DNA of 64,000 nucleotides from Methylorubrum sp. B1-46. Lineage in GTDB: Bacteria > Pseudomonadota > Alphaproteobacteria > Rhizobiales > Beijerinckiaceae. The stretch covers positions 721,001 through 785,000 of the forward strand of contig NZ_CP088247.1 in NCBI RefSeq assembly GCF_021117295.1, given 5' to 3'. Positions 42,444 through 50,373 of this stretch are shown one piece after another (the stretch's first letter is position 1; each line of letters starts with the position of its first letter). Below the pieces are notes generated by a model. That model did not search any database. It was not told the origin of the DNA and saw nothing but the letters and a program-made list of their open reading frames with translations. The position numbers were made by a program, and so were the translations under genes.

Positions 42444-42781
42444 CGTTTCGGAGCCGGAAACGGGCTCTTGGCAGCGCGGTCGACCGGTGCAGCGGGCCCA
42501 TGCCCCGGGAACGGTAACGCTCTCGCTCTGCATCGCTCCCACTGCCCCACCCCCTGCCGGGGATGCCGCGCCTGGCGGCCTTGATCCGGGTTGGGAACCG
42601 GCGGACGCGGACACCGGCGACTGAGGCCCGCAGAATGACAGGGCAATCGCTGTTCATGCGATGCCGACCCTCTTTCGTGCGTTGGTTGCATTGTCGTCGC
42701 AAATCCAGTTTAGCTCCGGGCTTGATCAGCAGCGCCGCGGATCAGAACTGCGGCTCGCTCTCGGAGAGACCCGGTTCACCG
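42444..42781. other. 338-base gap between coiled-coil and secreted-protein genes
   Basis: I see no gene in this gap. A weak hairpin (GAGCC 42451-42455 with GGCTC 42463-42467) lies eight bases after the coiled-coil operon and might contribute to termination. The frame of the next gene is open across most of it, but the sequence is Arg-rich and lacks a signal peptide, so I regard it as non-coding. Confidence 0.4.
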
Positions 42782-44842
42782 ATGCAATGTCTTGCAAGAG
42801 CGCTCGCTATCCTCGTTGTGTCGGGAGGTCTGATTGGTGGAGCCGAAGCCGGCGAGGCGAAATTTTATCGCGGCACGCATGTCTGCAACGGCAACCTGAC
42901 GCTCGACGATTGGGAATTTTCCCCGGCGGACGCGCGGTTCAACGTCTTCTTCCGGAGGGCGGACGGGCAGTCCTTCCAGGCGCTCGAACTGACGGCGCAA
43001 TCGACCGCTGACGGTCTCGTCCTGTCCGACCGGCGTGGCCGCCCCTGGCTCGCGCTGCGCACGCAGCCGGACGGCGAGACGCTTCACGGCCGCTGGCTCA
43101 CCTACCAGGGGCGGCCGCAGACCGAGTGCGAACCGTTCACGGTGGAACGCACCGAGAGCGCGAAGGCGCGCATGGACGGCCTGTTCGCTCTTTTCGGCGA
43201 GGCCGAACCGACGGTCCGGACCGCCCGCGCCGCTGCGGCCGAACAGCAGCGCCTGCCGCCGATCGAATTGCTGCCGGAACTCGACCAGCAGGCCTATCGC
43301 CAGCGCTACGCCGAGGCCGCACCGGCCTTCTGGAAGCGGTTCTACGAGGCGGAGCGTAAACGGCTCGCCGGCGCCCCCATCGCCACGCCGGAGGAGCGCG
43401 AGCGGCTTGTCGCAGCGTTGCGCGCGGGAACGAGCGCCGAGGCGACGCCCCAGGGCTCGCTGGAACGCGACGCCGCCGCCCGGCAATCCGCGCTCGATCG
43501 CCTGCGTCTCGTGGCCGACCGCCTCGCAGATCAAAACAGCCCGTTGAAGCCGCTTGCAATGGACGGTTTGTGCGAGCGGCTCTCGGACTTCGGCTATATC
43601 GACACCGAGCGGCTCGAACTCGCCGTCGGCCTGCCGGTGGAGTCTTGGAACCGCGCCTTCACCGAAAGCCTCATCCAGCAGGTACAATCCTGCAAGGAGG
43701 GCAAGACGGTCGTCCGCCTCCTGACCCAGTCCTATCCGGAGATCGAGCGGCGCGGGCGCAATGCGGCGTGGCTGCGCGAGCAGTGGGAGCGCCTGCGCGC
43801 CCTTCCGCCGACCCTGGCGACGCTCCGCGATACGAACGGGCTGCATCTGAGCCAGGAGGAGCTGCGCCGGAACGACGTCCCGCGGGCCCTCTACGAGCGC
43901 TTCGTCGGAGCGCCGCTCGAACCGCGTCGCGCGGAGGTGGAGCGGGCCGCCGTCCGAGAAATCGAGGATGCGTTCGCCAAGGAGACCCCGACGAGCCTTC
44001 CCCTCGACCAGGCGCGCTCACGCTGCCAGAGTCTCGGCGGCCGTTCCTGGGGCAACGACGCGCTGTCGCGGCTCTACAAGGTCTGCACCGAGGCCGCCGA
44101 CAGCTATGTCGACCGGACGATCCGGCGCTCCTTCCAGGCCCAGGTCGAGCGGATCGAGACCGCGCCGAAGACCTTCGAGGGCCTGCGCACGAACCATTGG
44201 TTCCTGATGGACACCAGCGATCTCGCAGGGGCCTATCCGCCGCCGGCACTGCTGGCTGAATTTAACGCGAAGGTGGGCGGCGCCCGCGCGGAGGCCGTCC
44301 GCGCGGCGAGAGATGAGGTCGAGAAGGCGTTCGCCGCGGCCGACCCCTTGGCGCGGACGCCCGAGGCGCCGATCCTGCGATGCGGACGCGAGGTGCCTCC
44401 TTCCGACGAGACGCTGAGGCCGCTGGTCCAAGCCTGCCTCGACGCCAGCCGTGCCTTCGAGACACGCCGCGAGGAAGCACGCTGCAAGGAGGCGCTGAAG
44501 GCCTCGGGGGCCGGCGACGGGTTGCTGGCGGCAACGATCAGACCGAAGCCCGGCTCGGATACTGCAATTCCGGTGCGTCAGGTCGTGTGCGGCGGCGCCC
44601 GGCAGACGATCGCGGTCACCTTCCCGACCTCGGGAATGCTGTGGTGGTCCAAGCAGTACATGGAGGTTCGCCTGCCGAACGATCCGAAGCGCGATGAACC
44701 GCGCACCGTCCGCTGGCTGATCGAACCGGTCTCCGGCAAGGCCGAGTGGGCGATGACGAAGCTCGAAGCCAAGACCATCGACCTGCCCGTCCCGGAGGAG
44801 CTGTTCCTGCCCTGCCTCGCGCGCCAGGGCCTCTGCCGGTGA
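42782..44842 (+). CDS. Large secreted helical protein of unknown function
   Basis: A 686-residue protein with a signal peptide (QCLARALAILVVSGGLIGG, cleavage near AEA-GEA) and no further membrane segment, so it should be periplasmic or exported. The first 100 residues look like a beta-rich domain (VCNGNLTLDDWEFSPADAR); the rest is charged and largely helical, with several cysteines spaced singly. The C-terminus holds another possible beta domain (about 590-686). No catalytic motif is recognised. ATG 42782 is chosen because it positions the signal peptide. Its stop overlaps the next gene's GTG, so the two secreted proteins are translationally coupled. Confidence 0.7.
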   Translation: MQCLARALAILVVSGGLIGGAEAGEAKFYRGTHVCNGNLTLDDWEFSPADARFNVFFRRADGQSFQALELTAQSTADGLVLSDRRGRPWLALRTQPDGETLHGRWLTYQGRPQTECEPFTVERTESAKARMDGLFALFGEAEPTVRTARAAAAEQQRLPPIELLPELDQQAYRQRYAEAAPAFWKRFYEAERKRLAGAPIATPEERERLVAALRAGTSAEATPQGSLERDAAARQSALDRLRLVADRLADQNSPLKPLAMDGLCERLSDFGYIDTERLELAVGLPVESWNRAFTESLIQQVQSCKEGKTVVRLLTQSYPEIERRGRNAAWLREQWERLRALPPTLATLRDTNGLHLSQEELRRNDVPRALYERFVGAPLEPRRAEVERAAVREIEDAFAKETPTSLPLDQARSRCQSLGGRSWGNDALSRLYKVCTEAADSYVDRTIRRSFQAQVERIETAPKTFEGLRTNHWFLMDTSDLAGAYPPPALLAEFNAKVGGARAEAVRAARDEVEKAFAAADPLARTPEAPILRCGREVPPSDETLRPLVQACLDASRAFETRREEARCKEALKASGAGDGLLAATIRPKPGSDTAIPVRQVVCGGARQTIAVTFPTSGMLWWSKQYMEVRLPNDPKRDEPRTVRWLIEPVSGKAEWAMTKLEAKTIDLPVPEELFLPCLARQGLCR

Positions 44843-45354
44843 CGCCGGCGGGCTGGACCGTCGCGGTTGCCCTCGTTCTGGCCGGATGGCTTACCGTGCC
44901 GGAGGTCCGCGCCCAGACGCAGCGCCAGATCGGTCGCTACACCGTGACCGAGCGGATGGTCGGTGCGTGGCTGCTCAAGTCGTCGAGCGGGCCGCTCGGA
45001 GCCTATTGCACCATCGAGCGGCGCGCGGGCGGGCAGACCTTCGGCTACCAAGTCACACGGGCGGGTGAACGCTATCTCGGTCTTTCCTCCTCCGCCTGGC
45101 AGCGGGCGTCGGGATCGTTTGAAACGGTCCGGCTCACTGTCGGCGGCGCAACGCTGTGGGCGGGCCGCGCCGCAGCGCCGGTTCCGGACAGTCTGGTGCT
45201 GCCGATCAAGCCGGAGCAACGTGATCCGGCGGAGACCCTGTCGCGGGCCGACAGCGCCCGGGCGGACATCTCAGGCCAAGTGACGCCGTTCGACCTGTCG
45301 GGGGCCGCCGAAGCGCTTCAGGCGCAGCGGACCTGCCTCGCCGGGGCGCAGTGA
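44839..45354 (+). CDS. Secreted hypothetical protein coupled to preceding gene
   Basis: A 171-residue protein beginning with GTG that overlaps the stop of the preceding gene by four bases (GTGA). A signal peptide spans about residues 1-25 (AVALVLAGWLTVPEVRAQ). The mature part is beta-rich with two cysteines (AYCTIERR and RTCLAGAQ) that could form one disulphide. A distant resemblance to IalB-like periplasmic proteins comes to mind but is not firm. Coupling suggests that it forms a complex with, or helps fold, the 686-residue protein. Confidence 0.68.
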   Translation: MTPAGWTVAVALVLAGWLTVPEVRAQTQRQIGRYTVTERMVGAWLLKSSSGPLGAYCTIERRAGGQTFGYQVTRAGERYLGLSSSAWQRASGSFETVRLTVGGATLWAGRAAAPVPDSLVLPIKPEQRDPAETLSRADSARADISGQVTPFDLSGAAEALQAQRTCLAGAQ

Positions 45355-45398
45355 CAGGCGTTCTTCCGCGCGCCGCCGTCGATGGGCTAGGGAAGCCC

Positions 45399-46091
45399 AT
45401 GAACATCGCCATTCTCGAGACCGGCCATCCGCCCGAGCGGCTCGGCGGCCGCTTTCCCTCCTACGGCGCCATGGTGGCGGCGCTGATCGGCGACGGCCAC
45501 CGCTTCGAATGCTTCGACGTGACGGCGGGGCGTTGGCCCGAGGCGCCGGAGGCGTTCGAGGCCTTCGTCATCACCGGTTCGCCCGCCTCGGTCTACGATC
45601 CGATCCCCTGGGTCGAGGATCTGCTCGCCTTTCTACGCGGCCTCGACCGCTCGAAGAAGCTCGTCGGCCTCTGCTTCGGGCATCAGGCCCTGGCGCAGGC
45701 CTTCGGCGGGAGGGTGGAGCGGTCGCAGCGGGGATGGGGCCTCGGGTTGCACGCCTACGCGGTGGTCGAGCGCGCGCCCTTCATGGACGAGGCGGAGAGC
45801 ATCGCCATCCCGGTGAGCCATCAGGATCAGGTCGTGGCCCTGCCGCCCGGCGCGCGGGTGCTGGCCGGCAGCGCCTTCACGCCCCACGGTGTCCTGGCCT
45901 GGAGCGATCGCCCCGCCCTCTCCTTCCAGTGCCACCCGGAATTCGCGCCGGACTACGCCCGCGCGCTCACCGACGGCCACCGGGCCGGCGCGACCGACCC
46001 GGCCCTGGTGCCGGCGGCGCTGGCTTCGCTGGAAGCACCGCACGACAGCGCCCGCGTCGGCGGTTGGATCCGGCGCTTCCTGCGCGAATGA
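45399..46091 (+). CDS. Class I glutamine amidotransferase-like protein
   Basis: A 230-residue stand-alone class I glutamine amidotransferase domain. The catalytic triad is visible: Cys92 in GLCFGHQALA, and His179 and Glu181 in QCHPEF. Such proteins hydrolyse glutamine and pass ammonia to a partner, or act on gamma-glutamyl compounds. The GMP-synthase-like appearance (VITGSPASVYDPIPWV) is typical of this uncharacterised subgroup. GGGAAG before ATG 45399 supports the start. No synthase partner gene is adjacent, and the ATP-grasp gene is 9 kb away. It converges on the aldo/keto reductase gene with one base between stops. Confidence 0.88.
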   Translation: MNIAILETGHPPERLGGRFPSYGAMVAALIGDGHRFECFDVTAGRWPEAPEAFEAFVITGSPASVYDPIPWVEDLLAFLRGLDRSKKLVGLCFGHQALAQAFGGRVERSQRGWGLGLHAYAVVERAPFMDEAESIAIPVSHQDQVVALPPGARVLAGSAFTPHGVLAWSDRPALSFQCHPEFAPDYARALTDGHRAGATDPALVPAALASLEAPHDSARVGGWIRRFLRE

Positions 46092-46092
46092 A

Positions 46093-47109
46093 TCAGCCGC
46101 GGTAGGCGCCCTGCCGCTCCAACATCCAGCCGGGATATTCCAGCGGCAGCCGGGTGGCCGCGTCGAGCCGCGCGAGATCGTCGGCGTCGAGCTGCACCCG
46201 CGTCGCGCCGATATTGTCCTGAAGCTGCCCGACGCGCTTGGCCCCGACGATGACGCTGGTGACCACCTCCCGGTGCAGCAGCCAGGCCAGCGCCACCTGC
46301 GCCACGCTGCACCCCTTCGCCTCCGCAATCCCGCGCATCGCCGCCAGCGTGCCGGCGCCGCGCATCCGATCGACCGGCGGGAAATCGAAGGTGGTGCGCC
46401 GCCCGTCCGCTTCCGTGCCCTCGCCGTCGTACTTGCCGGAGAGGTATCCACCGGCCAGCGGGCTCCACACCATCAAGCCGATCCCCTCTGCGGTCAGCAT
46501 CGGCGCGATCTCGCGCTCCAGATCGCGCCCGACCAGGGTGTAGTAGGCCTGAAGCGAGACGATCGGGCTGAGCCGGCGCATCTCGGCGAGCCCGACCGCC
46601 TTCATCACCTGCCACGCCGCCCAGTTCGACAGGCCGAGATAGCGGACATGGCCGTGGCGCACGAGGGTATCGAGCGCCTCCAGCGTCTCGGTGACAGGTG
46701 TTGCCGGATCGAAGCCGTAGATCTGGTAGAGGTCGATATGGTCGAGGCCGAGCCGGACGAGGCTCGCCTTGCACTGGCTGAGGATGTGTCCGCGCGAGGC
46801 GCCGCGGGCGTTCGGCCCCTCCCCCATCGGCCCCAGCACCTTGGTGGCGATCACCACGTCGTCGCGGGGAATGCCGAGATTCTTGAGCGACTGGCCGAGG
46901 ATGCGCTCGCTCATCCCGCCCGCGTAGACGTTGGCGGTGTCGATGAAATTGATGCCGGCATCGAGCGCGGTCTTGACGAGAGCGTCGGCCTCGTCCTGGC
47001 CGAGCCGGCCGATCTGACCCCAGAAGCCGTCGCTGCCGCCGAAGGTCATGGTGCCGAGGCAGAGTTCGGATACGAACAGGCCGCTCCGGCCGAGGGGGCG
47101 TAGGCGCAT
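46093..47109 (-). CDS. Aldo/keto reductase with altered catalytic His
   Basis: A 338-residue NADPH-dependent aldo/keto reductase with the TIM-barrel fold. Three of the four catalytic residues are in place: Asp57 and Tyr62 in FIDTANVYAGG, and Lys90 in VIATKVLG. The usual His, expected in a 'YQIHGFD' context, is Tyr131 (DLYQIYGFDP). NADP-binding features near the C-terminus (SVIVGAKRVGQLQDNI) are normal. ATG 47107-47109 has GGAG upstream. It is divergent from an AraC-type regulator with a 21-bp-spaced direct repeat between them, so it is likely regulated by it. The substrate is unknown. Confidence 0.9.
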   Translation of the reverse strand: MRLRPLGRSGLFVSELCLGTMTFGGSDGFWGQIGRLGQDEADALVKTALDAGINFIDTANVYAGGMSERILGQSLKNLGIPRDDVVIATKVLGPMGEGPNARGASRGHILSQCKASLVRLGLDHIDLYQIYGFDPATPVTETLEALDTLVRHGHVRYLGLSNWAAWQVMKAVGLAEMRRLSPIVSLQAYYTLVGRDLEREIAPMLTAEGIGLMVWSPLAGGYLSGKYDGEGTEADGRRTTFDFPPVDRMRGAGTLAAMRGIAEAKGCSVAQVALAWLLHREVVTSVIVGAKRVGQLQDNIGATRVQLDADDLARLDAATRLPLEYPGWMLERQGAYRG

Positions 47110-47171
47110 GGAGAGATCTCCGTCTGAAAGGAACACCCCCTGTTACGGTGTCCGCGGCATCCCGCGCACGG

Positions 47172-47206
47172 CCGATCCTCTCAAGCCCTTGCCCGATCCT
47201 CTCAAG
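47172..47206. promoter_or_regulatory. 14-bp direct repeat with 21-bp spacing, likely AraC-type site
   Basis: CCGATCCTCTCAAG occurs at 47172-47185 and again, identically, at 47193-47206. The 21-base period equals two turns of DNA, the arrangement used by AraC-family proteins, whose two helix-turn-helix units bind the same face. It lies 50 bases ahead of the AraC-type gene and 63 bases from the reductase start, so it could control both. Confidence 0.65.
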
Positions 47207-47255
47207 GCCACCCTGCCGTGATGCGCGGCGAACGGGCAGGCGCTAGGATCGACCC

Positions 47256-48161
47256 ATGACGACCGACCTCCCTGGCCTCGCGGCGCTGATCGAACGGCAA
47301 TGGCATCGCTTCGGCCGGGAGACGCCGGCCGACGGGCTGCTCCTCAACCGTGCCGAGGCGCCGAGCGGACTGATCCGCGCCGTCTACCGCCCCTCCTTCT
47401 GCGTCGTGGCGCAGGGCGCCAAGGCGACGTTGCTCGGCGACACGGCCTTCCGCTACGCCGCGGGACAGGCGCTGTTCGCCTCACTCGATCTGGCCGTGAC
47501 GGCCCGAATCACCGAGGCGAGCCCGGCGCGGCCCTACCTCGCCCTCAGCCTCGCGATCGATCTCGGCGCCCTGGCCGATCTGCTCAGTACCCAGGCGCCG
47601 ACCCTCGCGGAGGTGGGCGCCCCGACCTTCGCTCCGCTGCGCACCGTCGCACTCGATCCCGACCTGTGCGATCCTCTCGCGCGCCTCCTCGCCCTGCTCG
47701 ATCACCCCCGTGACCTCCCGGTGCTGGCACCGCTGATCGGGCGGGAGATCGTCTGGCGTCTTCTCGGCGGTCCGCTGGGTCCGGCCTTGCGGCAGGTCGG
47801 CCTGCCCGAGAGCCACGCCGCGCGGATCGGCCGGGCGACGGCCTGGATTCGCGAACACTATGCCGACGCCGTGCGCGTGGCCGATCTGGCGGCGCTCGCG
47901 CGCATGAGCCCGGCGAGCTTCCATCGCCACTTCAAGGCCGTGACGACGATGACGCCGGTTCAGTTCCAGAAGCAGGTCCGGCTCCACGAGGCGCGGCGCC
48001 AATTGCTCGCCGCCGGAGACGTGGCGGGCGTGGGCTACGCCATCGGCTACGAGAGCCCGTCGCAGTTCAGCCGCGACTATCGCCGCCTGTTCGGAGCGCC
48101 GCCGGGCCGGGACGGCGCCGCGATCCGCGCGCGTCTCACCGCCGAGCCGACGCTGCCGTAA
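47256..48161 (+). CDS. AraC-family transcriptional regulator
   Basis: A 301-residue regulator with an N-terminal cupin-like AraC_N domain (about 25-175; RAVYRPSFCVVAQGAKATLL is typical of the subgroup seen next to oxidoreductases) and two C-terminal helix-turn-helix units (about 197-290). The second ends with the AraC signature GYESPSQFSRDYRRLFGAPP. The ATG is at 47256. It is divergently transcribed from the aldo/keto reductase gene and probably binds the direct repeat between them, activating the reductase and controlling itself. The effector is not predictable. Confidence 0.92.
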   Translation: MTTDLPGLAALIERQWHRFGRETPADGLLLNRAEAPSGLIRAVYRPSFCVVAQGAKATLLGDTAFRYAAGQALFASLDLAVTARITEASPARPYLALSLAIDLGALADLLSTQAPTLAEVGAPTFAPLRTVALDPDLCDPLARLLALLDHPRDLPVLAPLIGREIVWRLLGGPLGPALRQVGLPESHAARIGRATAWIREHYADAVRVADLAALARMSPASFHRHFKAVTTMTPVQFQKQVRLHEARRQLLAAGDVAGVGYAIGYESPSQFSRDYRRLFGAPPGRDGAAIRARLTAEPTLP

Positions 48162-48181
48162 TTGCTTCCGATGAGGGGTGC

Positions 48182-48266
48182 TGGTGCGGGTAGAGGGAAT
48201 CGAACCCCCACGCCTTTCGGCTGGCGATTTTGAGTCGCCCGCGTCTACCAATTCCGCCATACCCGC
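48182..48266 (-). tRNA. tRNA-Leu (anticodon CAA)
   Basis: The minus strand folds as a class II tRNA: acceptor GCGGGTA pairs with TACCCGC, the D arm contains GGTAGACGC, and the anticodon stem GGCGA/TCGCC holds loop CTCAAAA with anticodon CAA, reading UUG leucine codons. A long variable arm (GCCGAAAGGC) and the T arm GGGGGTTCGATTCCC follow. Discriminator A is followed by an encoded CCA (48182-48184). It stands alone between the AraC and YqaA genes. Confidence 0.97.
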
Positions 48267-48396
48267 GACGCACGCGCCTCTTGGCACAAGCCGGGGCGAC
48301 GGACCAGAGCGAATCTTTTCCGCATCGGGGTAACCCTCGCCTCCGGCCCGCTTCTGTGCTGAAAGGGCACCGCTTCCCCGACCCCAACGAGGCCCC

Positions 48397-48978
48397 ATGC
48401 TCCGCCGGCTCTACGAGTGGATCCTCGCGCTCGCCGCCAAGCCTTCCGCGCCCTGGGCGCTCGGGGCGGTGGCCTTCGCGGAGAGTTCGTTCTTTCCCGT
48501 CCCGCCGGACGCGATGATGGTGCCGATGGCGGTGAGCCGGCCGGACCGGGTCTGGCTCTACGCCACCATCGCCACCGTCGCCTCGGTGCTCGGCGGGCTG
48601 CTCGGCTACGCCATCGGCGCGCTGCTGTTCGATTCGGTCGGGCTGTGGCTGTTCAACCTCTACGGGCTGGCCGACAAGGCCGAGACCTTCCAGGCCTCCT
48701 ACGCCACCTACGGGCATTGGGTGATCCTGCTCAAAGGTCTCACCCCGATCCCCTACAAGCTCGTCACCATCACCTCGGGCTTCGCCCACTATTCGCTGTT
48801 CTGGTTCACGCTGCTCTCGGTCGTCACCCGCGGGGCGCGCTTCTTCCTGCTGGCGTGGCTGCTCGGGCGCTACGGCATCGGCATCCGCGCGGTGCTCGAC
48901 CGGCACCTCAACGTGGTGGCGGGGCTGTTCGCCGCCGTGGTGATCCTGGGCTTCGTCGCCTTCAAGGTGATGCTGTGA
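48397..48978 (+). CDS. YqaA/DedA-family (SNARE-associated) membrane protein
   Basis: A 193-residue inner-membrane protein of the DedA superfamily, YqaA branch. Several hydrophobic segments are present, with the landmarks AFAESSFFPVPPDAMMVPMA and LLKGLTPIPYKLVTITSGFA. Some DedA relatives flip undecaprenyl phosphate or phospholipids; the role here is inferred from family. Its stop overlaps the dsbB-like GTG by four bases, a pairing common in Rhizobiales that suggests a joint envelope function. Confidence 0.9.
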   Translation: MLRRLYEWILALAAKPSAPWALGAVAFAESSFFPVPPDAMMVPMAVSRPDRVWLYATIATVASVLGGLLGYAIGALLFDSVGLWLFNLYGLADKAETFQASYATYGHWVILLKGLTPIPYKLVTITSGFAHYSLFWFTLLSVVTRGARFFLLAWLLGRYGIGIRAVLDRHLNVVAGLFAAVVILGFVAFKVML

Positions 48979-49490
48979 CCCGCTTTCTCACCCTGCGGAA
49001 CGCGGCGCTCGCCGTGGCGCTCGGCGCCGCGCTGACGGTCGGCGGTGCCCTCCTGTTCGAGCACGGCCTCGGTTACGTGCCGTGCAAGCTCTGCCTGACG
49101 GAGCGGGTGCCCTACTACCTCGCCGCACCGCTGGCATTGATCGCCGCCCTGCTTCCGCCGCGGCCCGCCCGCTTCCTCCTCGGCCTCGTGGCGCTGGTCC
49201 TGATCTACGGCGCCGGTCTCGGCGTGTATCATGCGGGCGCGGAATGGGGGTTCTGGCCCGGCCCCAGCGATTGCGGCGGCGGCTCCGGCGCTGGGCCGGC
49301 GGATGTGGCCGACTTCCTGAAGAAGCTGGAGACCGTGCGGCCGGTCGATTGCACGGCCGCCGCGTGGCGCTTCCTCGGCCTCTCGCTCGCCGGTTGGAAC
49401 GCCCTGATCGCGGCCGCCCTCGGCCTCTTCGCCGCGGCGGCCGCCTGTTTCGCTCAGCCGTCGAGAGGGCCGCACCAGCCGGGCAGATAG
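48975..49490 (+). CDS. dsbB: DsbB-family disulphide bond formation protein
   Basis: A 171-residue four-helix membrane protein of the DsbB family, which re-oxidises the periplasmic thiol oxidase DsbA and passes electrons to quinone. The first redox pair is Cys37-Cys40 in VPCKLCLTERVPYY; the second is Cys100 (PGPSDCGGG) and Cys126 (RPVDCTAAA) in the long periplasmic loop. The GTG start overlaps the preceding stop (GTGA). The last 37 bases overlap, tail to tail, the ParB-like gene on the other strand. Secreted cysteine-containing proteins in this window would be potential clients. Confidence 0.92.
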   Translation: MTRFLTLRNAALAVALGAALTVGGALLFEHGLGYVPCKLCLTERVPYYLAAPLALIAALLPPRPARFLLGLVALVLIYGAGLGVYHAGAEWGFWPGPSDCGGGSGAGPADVADFLKKLETVRPVDCTAAAWRFLGLSLAGWNALIAAALGLFAAAAACFAQPSRGPHQPGR

Positions 49491-50071
49491 CCGGCATCCG
49501 GCGCCTTCGCGAGGCGCAGCGCGCTCTCCATCGCTTCGGTGAAGTCGCGCTCGATCGCCTTCCGCTTCAGGTTGCGGCGGAGGTAGTCGGCCCACAGGAA
49601 TTCGCTGAACGGCGTCGTGTCCTTGGCGAACCCGCCGGCCCGGCGCAGCTCGCCCGCGAGGCTGCGAAACGGGTCGTCGGCGAGATCCGCGATGGCCTTG
49701 GGGATGGCGTCGAAGCCGACCCGCGCACCGGAGGCGTCGTAGGGATGGACCCAGGACTTGTGGTCGGCCACCGTCCAGAAGGCGTCCTTGTCGAGCTTGT
49801 GCAGGTCGGCGACGATGGTGACCAGCACATTCGTCTCCCCCTCCTCCTGCAGGGCGCGGGCGAGGTGGTGATGGTCGAGCACGTAGTGCTTCTTCTTGGG
49901 CCCGAGCAGCACCGGGATCATATGCGAGCCGAGGAACGCGGCCTTCTTCTCCGCATCATGCGCCCGCCAGCGACGGCGCTTCTCCTCCACCTCGCGAAAG
50001 CCGACCGTGATCTGCGTCGGGCGCAGCGCCGCGATCGGCACGGAGATGAGCAGGGGTTCACGGGGCGCCAT
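49454..50071 (-). CDS. ParB-like nuclease-fold protein (ParBc_2 type)
   Basis: A 205-residue protein of the stand-alone ParB-like family (ParBc_2). The core reads SVPIAALRPTQITVGFREVE, then IPVLLGPKKKHYVLDHHHLA, the conserved His-rich signature, and ends with a helical domain. It lacks the HTH and dimerisation parts of chromosomal ParB, so it is not a partitioning protein; the ParB/Srx fold hydrolyses CTP, ATP or nucleic acid in different relatives, and its substrate is unknown. GGAG six bases before ATG 50069-50071 sets the start. Its 3' end overlaps dsbB by 37 bases. Confidence 0.85.
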   Translation of the reverse strand: MAPREPLLISVPIAALRPTQITVGFREVEEKRRRWRAHDAEKKAAFLGSHMIPVLLGPKKKHYVLDHHHLARALQEEGETNVLVTIVADLHKLDKDAFWTVADHKSWVHPYDASGARVGFDAIPKAIADLADDPFRSLAGELRRAGGFAKDTTPFSEFLWADYLRRNLKRKAIERDFTEAMESALRLAKAPDAGYLPGWCGPLDG

Positions 50072-50373
50072 CGATGTCTCCAATCCTGTTCGAACCTTGC
50101 CCGAGAAGTGCCGCGTCGCGACGCCCCTCCCGCCGACGATCCGAGCCCCGCGGGGGCGGCTCCGTCCGGGTTCGAACGAGCGGCCACGCCTCACGGTTGC
50201 GCGGAAGCTAGGAATGCATTTTCAATGTCAAGGCTCGGGAACGGACAGAGAAAGGCGAGATATCGGTACTTTTATCCTGTTGTCCCGAAGGGGATCTTGC
50301 CGGAAGACAAGTCGGACGCGTGTCGCACGACCGGGTGACGGCCCGGACGCGCTTCTGCGATGGGAAGACAGGC
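50072..50373. other. Divergent intergenic region, no feature seen
   Basis: These 302 bases lie between the ParB-like and acyltransferase genes, read away from each other. A short AT-richer stretch near 50212-50290 may hold promoters. The frames crossing it have no supporting start site. No repeat or strong hairpin was recognised. Confidence 0.4.

Noticed and set aside
48182..48266. tRNA-Leu and tRNA-Ser genes as possible attachment sites for an integrated element
   Set aside because: No integrase gene and no duplicated tRNA 3' end were seen near either tRNA.
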